64,000 bases of DNA from Cephalotus follicularis (lineage: Eukaryota; Streptophyta; Magnoliopsida; Oxalidales; Cephalotaceae), in NCBI GenBank assembly GCA_001972305.1, contig BDDD01000999.1, forward strand, positions 262,741 to 326,740, given 5' to 3'. Numbering within the stretch: the stretch's first letter is position 1; every line of letters begins with the position of its first letter. Both the position numbers and the translations under genes were made by a program. The notes below the pieces were generated by a model that was given only the letters and a program-made list of their open reading frames with translations, was not told where the DNA came from and made no database searches. Positions 33,338 to 45,947 of the stretch are shown in pieces.

Positions 33338-34609
33338 TGATAGGTTCTCGATTCTTTTTTTTTTTAACAAAGTTCATATATGTGTATATTAATGAAGATG
33401 TACACGTATGAGGGGGTTTATAGACTTACCCTCACAAAAAACATTTACATGTAATTTCTCTGATATAGCTCTACTGTACTAAGGTAAAAACCAAAACTCA
33501 TATCAGACTGAATGAACTCACAATCAAAACAGACTCAAAACATGCTGTGGGACACAGACTCATAAACAAAATCATAAACCCAGGCTAGCTGTAGAAATAC
33601 CCCAGTTCATATGCATTAACAGAACCAAAGGACCCCTGTTTTGCATCTGTTACTATAGCTCATGATCACTGAAACAAAACCAGGCCATCGAGCAGTAAAG
33701 GAAAGCAAACCTGCAATTTAGATGTCACCAGACTCAAACCATATGACAGTAAGTATTATTCCAAATAAAACTGACTGCAACGATGCTATGCAGACTTCTG
33801 ATATTGGAACCCAAACAGAAATTTGAACCAGCAAGTGTTCATAGTAAGTGAGCAGTGGAAATAGGTTTGAAAATATCACTCCTAATGCCCTAATTGTCCA
33901 CTAAAGATCTATTCCTTTGGTCATCCCTGATTTTCCCACTGATATGGCTTTGCTTGAGACATCCTGGATGATGAGTGCTGGGATCTGTTCTTTATCCTTG
34001 TAAATGTTCTGGAATCTCCTTTTGTTTCTTTCATTCCAACAGTGGTAGACAGTGGCTGCCAGTGAAGTCCTAATCCATCTATGGAATTCTTTGCTTTTGA
34101 GGTGGAGAGATGCCCACTAGGTCATTATGTTTCAGTTGTTGCCAGGGTTACAGCAGTCACATAAATGGAGGACATTCTCCCATATGCTGTTGGTGAAAGG
34201 GCACTCAAAGAATAGGTGGTCTGCACTTTCAGCTTGGTTACACCCCAGGATGCATCCTGCAGATTGCACTACATTGATCGATAGCAATTTGTCAAGTGTT
34301 CTGTGAGCTTTTATGAATGTCAGCCATAAATAGAAACAATGTCTGGGAATGTTGTCCTTGTACCATACCACTTCTGCCCACTCCACTTTTTGGCCAGGAG
34401 CTCTGATGGAATCTCAGGCTGTCTCTATGCTGAAGGGGACCTGCCTCTGATTTGCCAATATATTGTGTCCTCCCCCTCGTGAATTTCTACTTGCTCACAC
34501 TTCTCTTTTACTTCCTGGATCTGCTGCAAGTTGTCAGGCCAGTTCCATTTAAGGTTCAGAATGACCTCACACGATCTAGCATCATCCTGGAATGATAGGA
34601 TCCCGATTC
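33338..34609 (-). mobile_element. 5'-truncated LINE (L1-type) fragment with imperfect target duplications
   Basis: The minus-strand copy ends in a poly-A tail seen as poly-T at 33355-33366. Coding remains at 34386-34132 match the zinc-binding region after LINE reverse transcriptases (zf-RVT): KDNIPRHCFYLWLTFIKAHR, then C..C..H spacing in GCILGCNQAESADHLFFECP. Flanking words gataggttctcgattc (33339-33354) and gataggatcccgattc (34594-34609) agree at 14 of 16 positions and are the aged target duplication. The C-terminal end of the protein is decayed. Confidence 0.85.
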
Positions 34610-34824
34610 TAACCTAAGCTTATTTTGGGTCAAAATTTATGGTTGGTAGATGTTTATATGACTTTTTTAAAGTTAGCCTATCTATAATTTGAGCTCAAGT
34701 TTAAGAATTTTGTTTCTTGAATGAAATGAATATTGTGAACCTAAGCATAAAACCAAAAGAAAACTTTGCAACCCCCCCTACATCCCAAAGCTTAGGAAAA
34801 ATATTGTAGTATAAAAGAAACTTT
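34610..34824. other. AT-rich sequence between a LINE and a Copia relic
   Basis: No coding or repeat signal is recognised. Probably host DNA. Confidence 0.4.
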
Positions 34825-35930
34825 TGAAACCAAGAAGTGAATATGTGTTTGGCTTATCTTCAAATGATAGAGGTCATGAGTGTAGATAGGATTCAAGCTA
34901 GATAATTACAATTATATCCAAGTATACTATCCATTGTTCACTATTCAGTATACAATCTAACACTCTTCTTCAAGTTGTTGCATGGATATCTCTTATGCCT
35001 ACTTGCATACAATAGGATGAAATGCCTTATAACTCATTAGATAATTTGATTTCCAAAATGGGGTTAATTTTTGGTCCAAATTCTCTTTGATGAAGTGTCG
35101 GACAAACTCAATGGGCTTTGTTTTATGATAGACTAGATTGTGAGCAATACTAATTGCCGCTTTGTTGTTGCAGTATAATTTTCATAGATCTCTCATGTAT
35201 CACCTATAATTTATTTAGGAACAACCTGATTCACAGTAATTCATACACTCTTGCTGCCATGGCCCTATACTCATCTTAGTGCTGGATCTAGCCACAATGA
35301 ATGTCTTCTTGCTTCTCCAAGTGACTAGATTTCCTCCTACGAGTGCACAATATCCTAAGGCAGTTTGCCCACCATCTCTTGATCCTATCCGATCTGCATT
35401 TGTGAAGGCTTCTAACCTTAGATAACCGTTTCTAGAGAAACATAATTCCTTTGCTAGGAACAAACTTTAAGTGTCTCGGTATCGTATAAGCTGCATCTAA
35501 GTGATATCTATGTGGATCATACATAAATTGATTCACAGCTCCTACAACATAGGCAATGTTAACGCTTTTGTTTCCGTTGTTTGTCGAGAGCCATCTGCTT
35601 TATGCTTGATCCACTTGCAGCCAATGGGTTGATATCTGCTACCTTCATCATAAACGTCACCAATCTCTGAATCCTCTCCTTATCAACCGAGTCACTGATT
35701 CTACCATAGAGATGATGGTCGGCCTCAATAAGAGAATCGGTAGGTTTACAGCTGAACATCCCAATTTAATCTAGAAGATCAACTCCATATTCCTTTGTAG
35801 ATATAAATACTGCTATAAAATCTGACCTTCGCAATTCCAAGGAAGTACTTCAAGGGACCCAAGTCCTTAATTTCAAAATCTTTGGCTAAGCTAGATTTGA
35901 GCCTAGACACATCCACCTTATCATTACCTG
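34825..35930 (-). mobile_element. Decayed Copia relic: 3' LTR, RNase H and part of RT (A-like family)
   Basis: Bases 34825 to about 34963 resemble the LTR of element A (ggcttatctTcaaatgatagaggTcatg versus 36766 on) and end aatctaaca before a CTCTTCTTCAA polypurine complement. Minus-strand fragments at 35463-35215 (YCALVGGNLVTWRSKK, the Copia RNase H block) and 35759-35559 follow. Many stops. The 5' part of the element is missing. Confidence 0.75.
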
Positions 35931-36539
35931 TTACTATTTATAAAGCACTGACATGTTAAACAGGATTTTGAGTCGGTGTTGGACATGTTCCGACACGCGG
36001 CCAACGCATTGGTTATGGTCAACGAAGTCCGACACTCTCTCTACGGTGTCTCGACACTTTTTTGGGGTACAGTTGTTTAAAAAAATATGTTACTCAAAAA
36101 CAAAAAAGACCCAATATATAGTCTGTTAAAAAAAACCTAAAATTTATCTTTCTCTCTATCTCACACGGTTGATACCACTACCATAAAAAGACCCATACGA
36201 AGAACCCATACTGATGTAGGGTAGTAATCAAAAAAAAAAAAAAAAAGAGATTCGGAATTAGGGATTGAGGGATTAGAGACAGAAAGTGGGAAGAAGACTA
36301 GACAAAATAATTAGACGAAGAAGCTAGATATCTGTATTTTCAATCAATCATCATCAATATCAGCTAAGAATAATAGGTTTGTTACACCTATTTATATAAG
36401 TAAAATCCTAATCACATATCCATCATCACCAGTACTTGGGAAATGGATCTCTACTAAGAGCCTGAACTCGGACTTGATCATGGTCCGAGTTAAACGTAAC
36501 AAGGAAATCATACACCAGTTCCTTCCCAATATTGTTTTA
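35931..36539 (-). other. Unassigned non-coding sequence, possibly LTR/leader of Copia C
   Basis: No gene. On the minus strand there is TATATAAATAGG at about 36390-36401 and a CT-rich stretch, features of an LTR promoter, but ends could not be fixed. A poly-A run of 18 lies at about 36228-36246. Confidence 0.35.
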
Positions 36540-36715
36540 CAAGTAATAAGATCGGGAGGAATATAAGATTTGGGGGTGCGATAAACATCAAGTTGTGGCT
36601 ACATATGGGTAATGGTAGAGTAATACTTGCCAAGAAATAGTCCTTCCTGACTCATCTCTCTAATACGCTTATGGATCTCATAGGCTCGAGCGCAATTTTT
36701 CCTCTAAGAATATTG
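36540..36715 (-). pseudogene. Copia element C, second half of a gag fragment
   Basis: The minus strand reads like a Copia gag (UBN2 type): AYEIHKRIREMSQEGLFL, then QLDVYRTPKSY. The first half (CAKVIWNAITQ) lies at about 45945-45565 on the other side of element A, which inserted into this gag with duplication CTGAG. Several stops are present. Confidence 0.7.
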
Positions 36716-36884
36716 CTGAGTTTCGAAACTAAAGAGATTGAGAAAATATTTTGGATTTGATGTTGGCTTATCTAAAATGATAGAGGCCATGTGTATTATA
36801 TATAAAACGAGTGTACAATTTACAATTACAACAATGACCTTGTATTATGTCTAATAATAAGTATTATGTACACTAACTCTAACA

Positions 36885-38105
36885 CTCCTACTCATATTGT
36901 TGCATGTATATCCCTCATGCCCAACTTGCACATAATAGAGTGAAAGTCTCTACAACTCAATACCTTAGTAAATAAATCATCTAATTGATTCTTGACAATG
37001 TTGTGGTATATATCAATTTCTGGTCTAGTTTCTCTTTGATGAAGTTTTTGTTAATTTCAACGGGTTTGGTTCTAGCACACTGAACTGAATTATGAGCTAC
37101 ACAAATTGCTGTTTTATTGTCGCAATATAGTCTCATGGATCTTTCATGATTTATTTCTACATAATTGAGTAGTAATTTCCGCTATAGTAACTGACAAACA
37201 CCTTGAGCCATCGCACTGTACTCAGATTTGACACTGGATTTGGCTACCATTGTTTGTTTCTTATTCCTCCATGTAACTAGATTCTTTCATAATAGTGTAC
37301 AGTAACCTGAAGTGGATCTCCTGTTGTCTTCAAACCCTGCCCAATTCGCATCAGTGAAGGCTTCCACTTGTAGATGGCCATGGTTTGAGTGGAGGATTCC
37401 TTTTACTGGAGCATATTTTAAGTATCTCGAAATCCTAAAGACAGCTTTAAGGTGAGGATGACATGGATCATGCATAAGCTTGCTAACTGCAACTACTGCA
37501 TAAGCGATGTCTGGTCGAGTATGTGATAGATAAATCAATCTCCCTATCAATTATTGATACCTCGCCCTATCAACTAAGTCTCCAACTCCACCACTCAGTT
37601 GATGATTGACTTCAACAGGAGAGTCAGTAGGTCTACAACCCAACATACTAGCTCTAGTCAATAACTCAAGTATATATTTCCTTTGGAAATAAATATGCTA
37701 CTCGATCTAGCTACCTCTATCTCAAGGAAATACTTCAATGGACCTAAGTCCTTAATATCAAATTCTCTAGCCAAGTGAGATTTGAGTTTGGAAACCACTA
37801 CTTCATCATTGCCTGTCACAACTATATCATTAACAAGACAATGAGAATAGTAATCTTTTCTCCATTTCTTTTGACAAACATTACTTTGTTTGTATCCAAC
37901 TTGCAACATGGCTTTGAAAAATCGACTAAACCTAGCTCTTGGAGATTGCTTTATCCATACAATGCCTTATTCAATTTACTCATTTTCCCATCTGTGAGAT
38001 GAGATGGGAAGCCTGGAGGAATATTCATGTACACCTCCTCCTCAAGATCTCTATGAAGAAATGAATTCTTAACATCTAGTTGTTGCAGACTCCATCCGAG
38101 ATTTG
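36885..38105 (-). pseudogene. Copia A RT C-terminal part and RNase H
   Basis: Minus-strand pieces: RT at 37909-37658 (KSHLAREFDIKDLGPLKYFL), and connection/RNase H at 37550-37287 (MIGRLIYLSHTRPDIAYAV, EAFTDANWAGFEDNRRSTSG). The upstream end (LQQLDVKNSF region near 38090) is cut by element B and continues at 42292. Confidence 0.82.
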
Positions 38106-38279
38106 CAGCGTGTTAAACAATATAAATGCTAAGTAATTCTCTATATTCTTATTAACTTGAATTAAGTTACATATACATATTTATAGGAGTGAATTTTATT
38201 CCTACTCTTAGTAAGAATGACTAACACTAATCCTAATCCTAATCCTAATAAAACTAGGACAAATATAGCACTTCTAACA

Positions 38280-40100
38280 CTCCCTCTCAAGTTGGAGCAT
38301 AGATGTCTATCATGCCCAACTTGTTACAGATATATTGAATTCTCCCATTCCCAAGAGACTTAATAAAAATATCAGCTAGTTGTTCTCTAGTTTTCACAAT
38401 GCAAGTAGAAATAAGCCTCTGCTATATCTTCTCTCGTACAAAATAACAATCTACCTCAATGCAATTAGTTTGTTCATAAAATACTGGATTTGAGGCAATG
38501 TGAAGTGCAGCCTGATTATCGCACCATAATTGCATATATGAGGAATCGCCAAAACCAAGCTCATTAAGTAATTGTCTTACCTAACTCATAAGTAGTATGT
38601 GAGTATGTGCCATAGCTCTGTATTCAGATTCTGCACTTGACCTGGCTATAACTGATTGTTTTTTACTCTTCCAGGAGACAAGATTACCACCAACAAAAAC
38701 ACAATATCCAATTGTGGACTTTCTATCAGTAGGGGATACTGCCAAACCAGCATTAGAAAACTCCTCAACCTGTCGATGACCATAGTTACAATAAACGCCC
38801 ACGTTTAGGAGCACTCTTAAGATATCGTAGAATCCGGATCACAACATTCTAGTGTGTGCTTTTTGGAATTGCTAGAAACTAACTACACTCACTGAAAATG
38901 CGATGTCATACCGAGTAACGGTAAGATAGTTGAGTTTTCCCCCAATCTTTGATATGTCTCAGGGTCATCCAATATCTCTCCATCTTCGGCTGTAACTGTA
39001 AGCTTCACATTGGGATCTATTGGAGTGTCAACAGGCTTAGATCTCAGCATCCGTGTTTCTTCTAGAAGATGCAGAACATATTTTCTTTGTGATAAAGTGA
39101 TGCCCTTGTGGGATTTGGCCACCTCAATACCTAAGAAATACTTCAACTACCCCAAGTCTTTGGTCTGAAACTTCTGTTGAAGATGCACCTTCAAATCACG
39201 AATACCACCCTGATCATCCTCAGTAATGATAATATCATCAACATATAATATCAACAAAATTTTCCTTGAATGAGATTGACGGTAAAACACTAAATGGTCA
39301 TTATCACACCTAGATAATCCAAAAGATAAAACTACATCTGTAAACTTACCAAAACATGCCCTAGGAGATTGCTTTAACCCATACAACGAATGTTTTAGCT
39401 TACACACCTTACCTGACTCCCCCTGAGCAACAAACCCTTGAGGTTTCTCCATATATACATGCTCTTGAAGGTCCCCATTTAAAAAAGCATTCTTAACATC
39501 TAGCTAATATACCGACCAATGTTACACAGCAACAAGGGAAATTAACAATCTGATAGATGAAAACTTTGCCACGGGAGAAAATGTATCAGAATAATAAACT
39601 CCATACACCTGAGCATACCCTTTAGCCACAAGGCGAGCTTTTAATCGAGCAAGTGATCCATCGGGATTAAATTTGATTGCATAAACCCATTTTCAACCAA
39701 TTGCAGACTTTCCTTTTGGTAAAGGTACTAGATCCTAATTATGATCATGCTCTAAGGCCTTTATTTGTTCTTCCATAGCTGTCCTCCAACCAGACTGAGA
39801 TAATGCCTCTGTGATAGACTTAGGTAGAGGATGAAATGCAATAGTGGAAATGCATGTACAATAAGTGGGAGACAAATGCGAATAGGCAACAGTGTTAGAA
39901 ATGGGATATTGAGTGCAACTACCCTTACCTTTTCTTCGGGCAATTGGAATATCCAAATCAGAAATAGAGGAATCAAGTTGATCATCCAACACAGAATATG
40001 TCGTAGAGTCCATGATAACTGGTGGCATAGGCTTTGGACGACGTGTATAGACATGACGAATTTCAGGACCATGTTGGATAAGAAAAGTGGGATGTTCTAA
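38280..40100 (-). pseudogene. Copia B RT and RNase H remnants
   Basis: RT begins near 40028-39735 (SGWRTAMEEQIKALEHDHN). It continues at 39452-39147 (CKLKHSLYGLKQSPRACF and the catalytic YVDDI box) and 39146-38889 (MKYFLGIEVAKSHKGITLSQ). RNase H is at 38814-38581 ([20 protein letters not shown], then [12 protein letters not shown]). Frames change at each boundary and stops are frequent. Confidence 0.82.
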
Positions 40101-41440
40101 GTCTATACCTTGATTCTCATCACCTAATTGACATGACTCACAATCTATATTAGAGATATGTCATAAACTTGGTACCATTCTAGGGATGGCCCAATTGACA
40201 ATGTACTTGAAGAGGAGATACAAAACTAGGACATGCAACAAAAGCATACTCTTCAAACAAATATAAGCCACCAGAATAACGACCTCTACCAATCGTCTTC
40301 TGTGTCGTAAGATCCTGAAAAAGACATGAATGGTGAGAAAAAGTGACAGAACAATTGAATTGTTTGGTAAATTTGCTAATGGAAATGAGGTTAAACAGAA
40401 AACCAGGAATGCGAAGAACTGAGGATAAAGATAAAGGAGTTAGGTGAACAGTGTCGGTACCCTTAGCTGGAGTTACGGAACCATCAGCTAAGGTAACACC
40501 TGAGGTGAAAGATTTTGTAATGTAGGAGGTAAAAGTACCTGAATCTCCTGTCATATGATCGGAGGCACCAAAATCAAGGATCCAAGGACGAGAAGTATAC
40601 AAACATGCAAAGGCATTACTTGTAGTTTGGACAAAGATAGCTGTGGAGGAAGAGGGTGCTTGAATAGCCGGTTGATATTCTAAAAAAGCTCCTGTGCCAT
40701 GTCCATCACCTTTAGACCACTATGACCACCACCACGGCCTCCCCTCGAATTATCAAAAGAACCTCTACTAGAAGGTTCAACAAGAGCAGAGTTGTCCTTA
40801 GTATCAACAGAAGTAGCAACCTGACAAGTGTCATGAGAGAGTCTCATCAGACGAGCAAATGTACCAGCAAGAGTGGGAACCATAGAATCTCCCAATACTT
40901 GTGATCGGAAACCCTCAAATTCTAGTCCCAGGGAACCCAAAAGGCCCATAACAGTAAGCTGCTCTTGCTGTTTCTACATTTTCTGTATGTCTGCAATAAT
41001 TGGAAGTAGAGCATTCAACTTTTCATATATACGTTGGGAATCTGCCAATGGACAGTCACCACGAGTTACACGGTAAAAGTCCTGTGATAAGGCAAAAATA
41101 CGAGAAATATTGCCTTTGGCAGAGTACAAAACGGCTAGATAGTCCCATAAATCTTGTAATGTATTCTGATAGGCTACAAGACTTAGGACTTAAGGCTCCA
41201 TTGCATCCAACATCTGTCCCAAAACTGACCATCTCGACACTCCCACAAGTCATCAGAAATCTCCTTGGGTCTAGTACCCGTCAAATGGGCTCCCTATTGT
41301 CTCCCAACAATTGCCAACCTCTGCCACTGCTAATAATTACTGACCCCCTTTAACTTGAGGTTAGTTAGACGACCTGAAAAGGAAAAAATTTCTATAAAAC
41401 TGATGTTTCCAAAAGTACCAGATTCTTTATGATCTGCCAT
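40101..41440 (-). pseudogene. Copia B gag, protease and GAG-pre-integrase domain
   Basis: Gag probably starts at the ATG ending at 41440 (MADHKESGTF). A gag stretch lies at 40949-40680 (GFRSQVLGDSMVPTLAGTFA, then Gly/Arg-rich). The protease at 40602-40180 reads WILDFGASDHMTG, with Phe where the active-site Ser/Thr (D-S/T-G) is expected. The GAG-pre-integrase domain (CQLGHP, then CESCQLG near 40135) is followed directly by the linker before RT (EIRHVYTRRPKPMPP). The D-D-E core is therefore deleted at about 40130. Confidence 0.82.
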
Positions 41441-42087
41441 ATTTCCTCACAAAGAAGCAAAGAAACTTCAACTAAGTTTCAAATGCTGTACACACAGTCA
41501 GACAATTGTTCACCTAAGTAATAGGCCAATAAATCATCAAACAACCAATCAAAAACAAAAGTAAAAAAGGACCGGCAACCAACAAAGAACCAGCACGAAA
41601 CGTCAACAAGCACTCAGAAACCAAGAGCCTACAAGATCATTCAACAAGCCAGAACCCAATAACAATCTACGTCAAACCACACAAAGTAACAGGCTTTCTT
41701 ATGATTGGAAACCACTCTCGTCAGATTGCGTCATCACTGCCGTCAGATCGCGTCATTACCGTTGTTAGATCGCGCCACCACCGGCGATTTATTCATTGCT
41801 ATCGTCTGCATCAGAGATAACTGGAGAAAGAAGAAGAAATAGATCGCAAACTTGATCGCATCAACACAACACCCGTATCGATGAATCACTGATGACAAAG
41901 GATGTACCTCAGACCAGATCCTATCAGACGATCGTGAAAGGAGGCCACCGTTAGAAGAGAACAATCGTAAACCACCGCAATCTGCAAACACTAATTTTGG
42001 TTTGTTTTTTTGGCTGAAAAAAATAATTATTTGTTTATTATTATAATTATTATTTTATTTAGAGAAATTAGTTTTGCTCTGATACCA
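41441..42087 (-). other. Copia B leader and primer-binding site
   Basis: Non-coding leader between the 5' LTR and gag on the minus strand. The TGGTATCAGAGC site at 42087-42076 is the standard initiator tRNA-Met complement of Copia elements. A CT-rich stretch and a TTTTTTTCAG run near 42010 could be a splice acceptor. Confidence 0.75.
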
Positions 42088-42291
42088 TGTTAAACAATAT
42101 AAATGCTAAGTAATTCTCTATATTTTTATTAACTTGAATCGAGGTACATATTTATATGAGTGATTTTATTCCTACTCTTAGTAAGAGTGACTAACACTAA
42201 TCCTAATCCTAATCAAAGTAGGATAGGAGACTAATCCGACTAATCATAATCCTGATAAAACTAGGACAAATATAACAGTTCTAACACAACG

Positions 42292-44700
42292 CAAGACAAC
42301 TAGGTTATGATAAAGTTCATCTTGGCTACAGCGGCAAAACTCTACTGGTAGTCAATTCCATTTGTTTGAGTGAAGCCTTCTGCAACCAGACGGGCCTTGT
42401 ACCTTTCCATAGTTTTATATTCCTTTTTGTGTTACTGTGAACACTAACTTGCACCGTATTGTTTTCTTCCCAACAGGTAGAGTGACTAACTCCCATGTGT
42501 CATTTTTCTTTAGAGATTTCATTTCCTCAATCATGGCTTGTTTCCATTTAGAATCAGTGATGCCTCTTTCCAACCCTGCGGAATATATATAGACAACAAG
42601 GAGAAAAAGAATGTACGCTATAGAAGAGATAATAAGAAACAAAGTTAGAAATAAGATGTTTAGTACAAACTCTAACTCATTTCCCAAGGGCAGTATAGAT
42701 ATCACTGTCATCAATGGAATGAGTATCAGAAGAAGTGTTAGGAACTTTAATACTTGATGTTGGAGAAGGGTAACCGGAAGAAATTTGGTCCTCCGAAGTC
42801 CACAATTGACCAGGTTTTGCTTGAGTGGACTTTTCTGTTTGAGTCTTTCTCTTGGTGTGAGTCTTCAAATCCTTAGTACCCACTTGTGACAAATGCTTTC
42901 TTGTTTCCTTCTCCCTAACACAAATCTCTTTTCTATTCTTTTCTCTCACAATCCCCCCTTAATACAAGTCCCCTCCTCTCTCTCTTCTTTCATATTCTCC
43001 CATTCAACACAAGTCTCCTTTACTTTATCTTCTCCCACACTCTTCTTCTCAACACAATCTCACTGCCAACCCAAGGTGGGTTAGAAGAAGGCTCTTCAAG
43101 CATCTTTTCCTCCATAATATCTCTCTCTCCCTAACGATATGTTTGAAAATAGGATTCATTCTCATAATAGGTAACATCCATAGTAATGAAAAGTTTACGA
43201 GAATGAGGATGATAACACTTGTAACCTTTTTGGGAAGAAGAGTATCCAAGGGAAACGCACTGACAAACTCGAGGATCAAGTTTATCACGAGAGGGACTTG
43301 TATGAACAAAACACACACAACCAAAGATTTTAGGAGGAAGATAAGAAGTGAGTGCTGGATTAGGAAGAAGTGACACAGGAGTCTTGAAATCAAGCATACT
43401 AGAAGAAGTCCTATTAATGAGGTATGCAACGGGCAGAGCTGCATCGGCCCAAAAAGATTTAGGGACACTCATAGAGAACATGATATACTGGGTAACATTG
43501 AGAAGATGTTTGTTTTTTTCTCTTCGGAATACGATTTTGTTTAGGAGTACGGACACATGAGGTTTGGGAAATTATACTATGCGCATCAAGATAAGTGCAA
43601 AAGTTTCCATCTATTTTATCAGTTCCATTATCACTATGGAAAACCTGAATTTGAGCATGGAATTGAATACGAATCATAGCATGGTAGGACTTAAAACAAG
43701 CAAAGGCCTCATTCTTAGAACAAAGATGAACACAAGTGTGACGAGTAAAATCATCTATAAAAGAAACAAAATACTTAAAGCCATCATGAGAAACAATTCT
43801 GGAGGTCCACAAATTAGAGTGAACAATAGAAAAAGGAACACCAGGCTTAAAGAATAACAAGCTCAAGTATGTTAGGCTAATTCACATGCAAACAGCTCAT
43901 GTTTACAATCCGTAGCCAATTCAGGAAATAAAACAGATAAAACCCGCGAAGAGGGGTGGCTCAAGTGCAATGCCACTGATGCAAAAGGGATAAATTACTA
44001 CCAGTCCGTGCAGTATGAGCAGAAATCCTAGTAGAAAGGGAAGTCATATGCGGATCTAGATAGCAAAGTCCACATTGCACCCTACCATGGACAATTGTTC
44101 TCCCCATGACCAGTTTATGAAAGACACAATGACCGGAAAAGAAAATAACTCAACAATTCAATTGTGAGGTAAATCGATAAATGGACAATAAGTTCGCACA
44201 AAGATCAGGAACATGAAGAACAAAAGGCAATAATATAGTGGGAGTACAATGGACAAGACCCTCCCCTCAAATAAGCGATAGAGAACCATCTACGATCGCA
44301 AGTTTATCTATACTTGTACAAGGAGTATAAGAATCAAATGAGCAAGTCATACGATGTGCAAGGGTGGAAGGGCCATGTGGAGACTCAGTAGGGGAACCAA
44401 CAGATTCAGAGGATGAAGCAGAAGCTGGGCGATTGAGGTCAAGTACTGAGATCTCATCAAGAGAAAGAGAGACAGTAGAAGTAGCAGCGGCATTAGGAGG
44501 CACACCAGTAGTCAAAAAGGAGGTATCAAAGACCTCGGTCACATTCGCTTGCGAGTGAGTGAACAACCTACCACAACTTGGCCTACTACCCTTGCGCCCC
44601 TTGGATGGACGACCATGCAATTTCTAACAAGTCTCTAGTATGCCTAGGCTTGCCACGGTAATCACACATTACTGGTGGGGTGGTGGCCTTCCGTCAAACG
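42292..44700 (-). pseudogene. Copia A gag/protease, integrase and RT N-terminus
   Basis: Minus-strand order: a protease-region remnant at 44620-44267 (SFDSYTPCTSIDKLAIVDGS); integrase core at 43866-43459 (FKYFVSFIDDFTRHTCVHL with one Asp, FHSDNGTDK with the second, and a degraded PKQNRIPKRK where the catalytic Glu is expected); integrase C-terminal part at 43556-43131 (ALPVAYLINRTSSSMLDFKT); and the RT start at 42714-42415 (KWKQAMIEEMKSLKKNDTWE). Stops and frameshifts throughout. Confidence 0.82.
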
Positions 44701-45413
44701 TCCCTTTATTTGTACTTTCCTCCATGATCCAAAACACAAGCAAAGGATTCACCAAGTAGCTATCAACAACATTTCTACCACAATAATACTAGGAGCTCAT
44801 TACCTTCCCACCAACTACAAAAGGCACCAACACAATAGCACCAACCTCCAACCAGCGGTCACAATGGCAAACCAACATGAAGAATGTCTCGAAACAAAGG
44901 CTCAATAGATCAAGAATCTTGAAAAATCAACATAAAGAAGTTTCTGGAACTCAAGAGGACCATCAAACGGTAGAAGAAGTCTCTAGAAATAGGTCGAGAG
45001 AATTGGAAATTTTTCCGGCGACAGCAGCGCGTGGTGATCGGATGGAGCTGAGATTCTCAGGTTTTGGTTGTCAGTGACTGAGGATCTCGGTGGTAAGGCA
45101 CGTTTGGCCAGAGGACATCGGGATCGGTTTAGATATGGAGGTTTCTAGTGCTGCTTCAGGCAAGCTTCTAGGCGCGTAACAGATCCGACAGTGACCGAAA
45201 TTCAGGCAAGAGCTCGTCGGTGGCAGGGGAAGTCTCCGGTGTTGCTGGTTCTCTGATATGAGCACTGGATCCTCGTCGTCGGTGTTATTCTCTCTACACA
45301 GTGCCGAGCTTCTCTCTAACACAATAGTAGACTCTGTGTTCATCGCAGGAAAACGCTTCTACAACCTTAGGAACACGAACCATAGTGGGTAGAATCTCTT
45401 ATCTTTGTTACCA
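44701..45413 (-). other. Copia A leader / gag remnants
   Basis: No clear frame. It is the 5' internal part of element A, up to the LTR at 45414. A weak primer site (TGGTAACAAAG) abuts the LTR. Confidence 0.5.
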
Positions 45414-45564
45414 TGTTGAAACGAGAAGAGATTGAGGAAATTTTTGGGATTTGATATTGGCTTATCTTAAATGATTGAGGCCATGTGTATTATATATATT
45501 AGTGTACAATGTACAATTACAATAATTACCTTATATTAGATCTAACACTAACTATAACACTGAG

Positions 45565-45945
45565 TAATGGCATTCCAAATGACCTTTGCACAATCCATCA
45601 TCATATACTGAGGACTATTCAGGGTCATCGAATGCAAAACTAGGACATAACCAAATCATCCTTAGATAGCCACTTGTCCTCATTAGCTTCATCAAGATCA
45701 TGGCATTCTTCTAGTCAAATATCCAGTGAGCCTAGTAGCTTGAATGGAAATCATACAAGCCTTTGACCATGTAAGGTAGTTGGCCCGTTGAATTTAATAG
45801 GACTATATGAAAACATGGGTTATTGCGACTACCTCGATCAATATCCGCAAACACATCTCGACTATAAAGGATGCTGCAATCCACACTTTTAGTCATAGGT
45901 CAAACTACCAGAAACAAACTCCAAATTGGATATGAGGGTATTGGA
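45565..45945 (-). pseudogene. Copia element C, first half of a gag fragment
   Basis: The minus strand reads DLDEANEDKWLSKDDLV and then CAKVIWNAITQ near 45565, matching Copia gag. It joins the second half at 36715 across element A. Confidence 0.7.
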
Positions 45946-45947
45946 AT

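Larger units (their letters stand above)
38106..42291 (-). mobile_element. Copia element B, internally deleted (no integrase core)
   Basis: LTRs are 38111-38279 (3') and 42088-42286 (5'), both starting tgttaaacaatataaatgct on the plus strand and ending ctaaca. The primer site TGGTATCAGAGC (minus strand of 42087-42076) directly abuts the 5' LTR, and TTGAGAGGGAG abuts the 3' LTR. Flanks are CAGCG (38106-38110) and CAACG (42287-42291), a target duplication with one change. Internal parts are gag, protease, RT and RNase H. The integrase catalytic core is absent, so the copy of 4.18 kb depended on other elements to move. Confidence 0.9.
36716..45564 (-). mobile_element. Copia element A, minus strand, with element B nested inside
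   Basis: The 3' LTR is 36721-36884 and the 5' LTR 45414-45559, flanked by CTGAG at 36716-36720 and 45560-45564. On the minus strand the order is 5' LTR, degenerate primer site (TGGTAACAAAG, before 45414), gag/protease remnants, integrase, RT and RNase H, which is Copia order. The 36721 end has lost its canonical TG complement (tttcgaaac versus tgttgaaac). Element B (38111-42286) sits in the RT gene. LTRs of about 150 bp are at the short end for Copia. All coding parts have stops or frameshifts. Confidence 0.85.
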
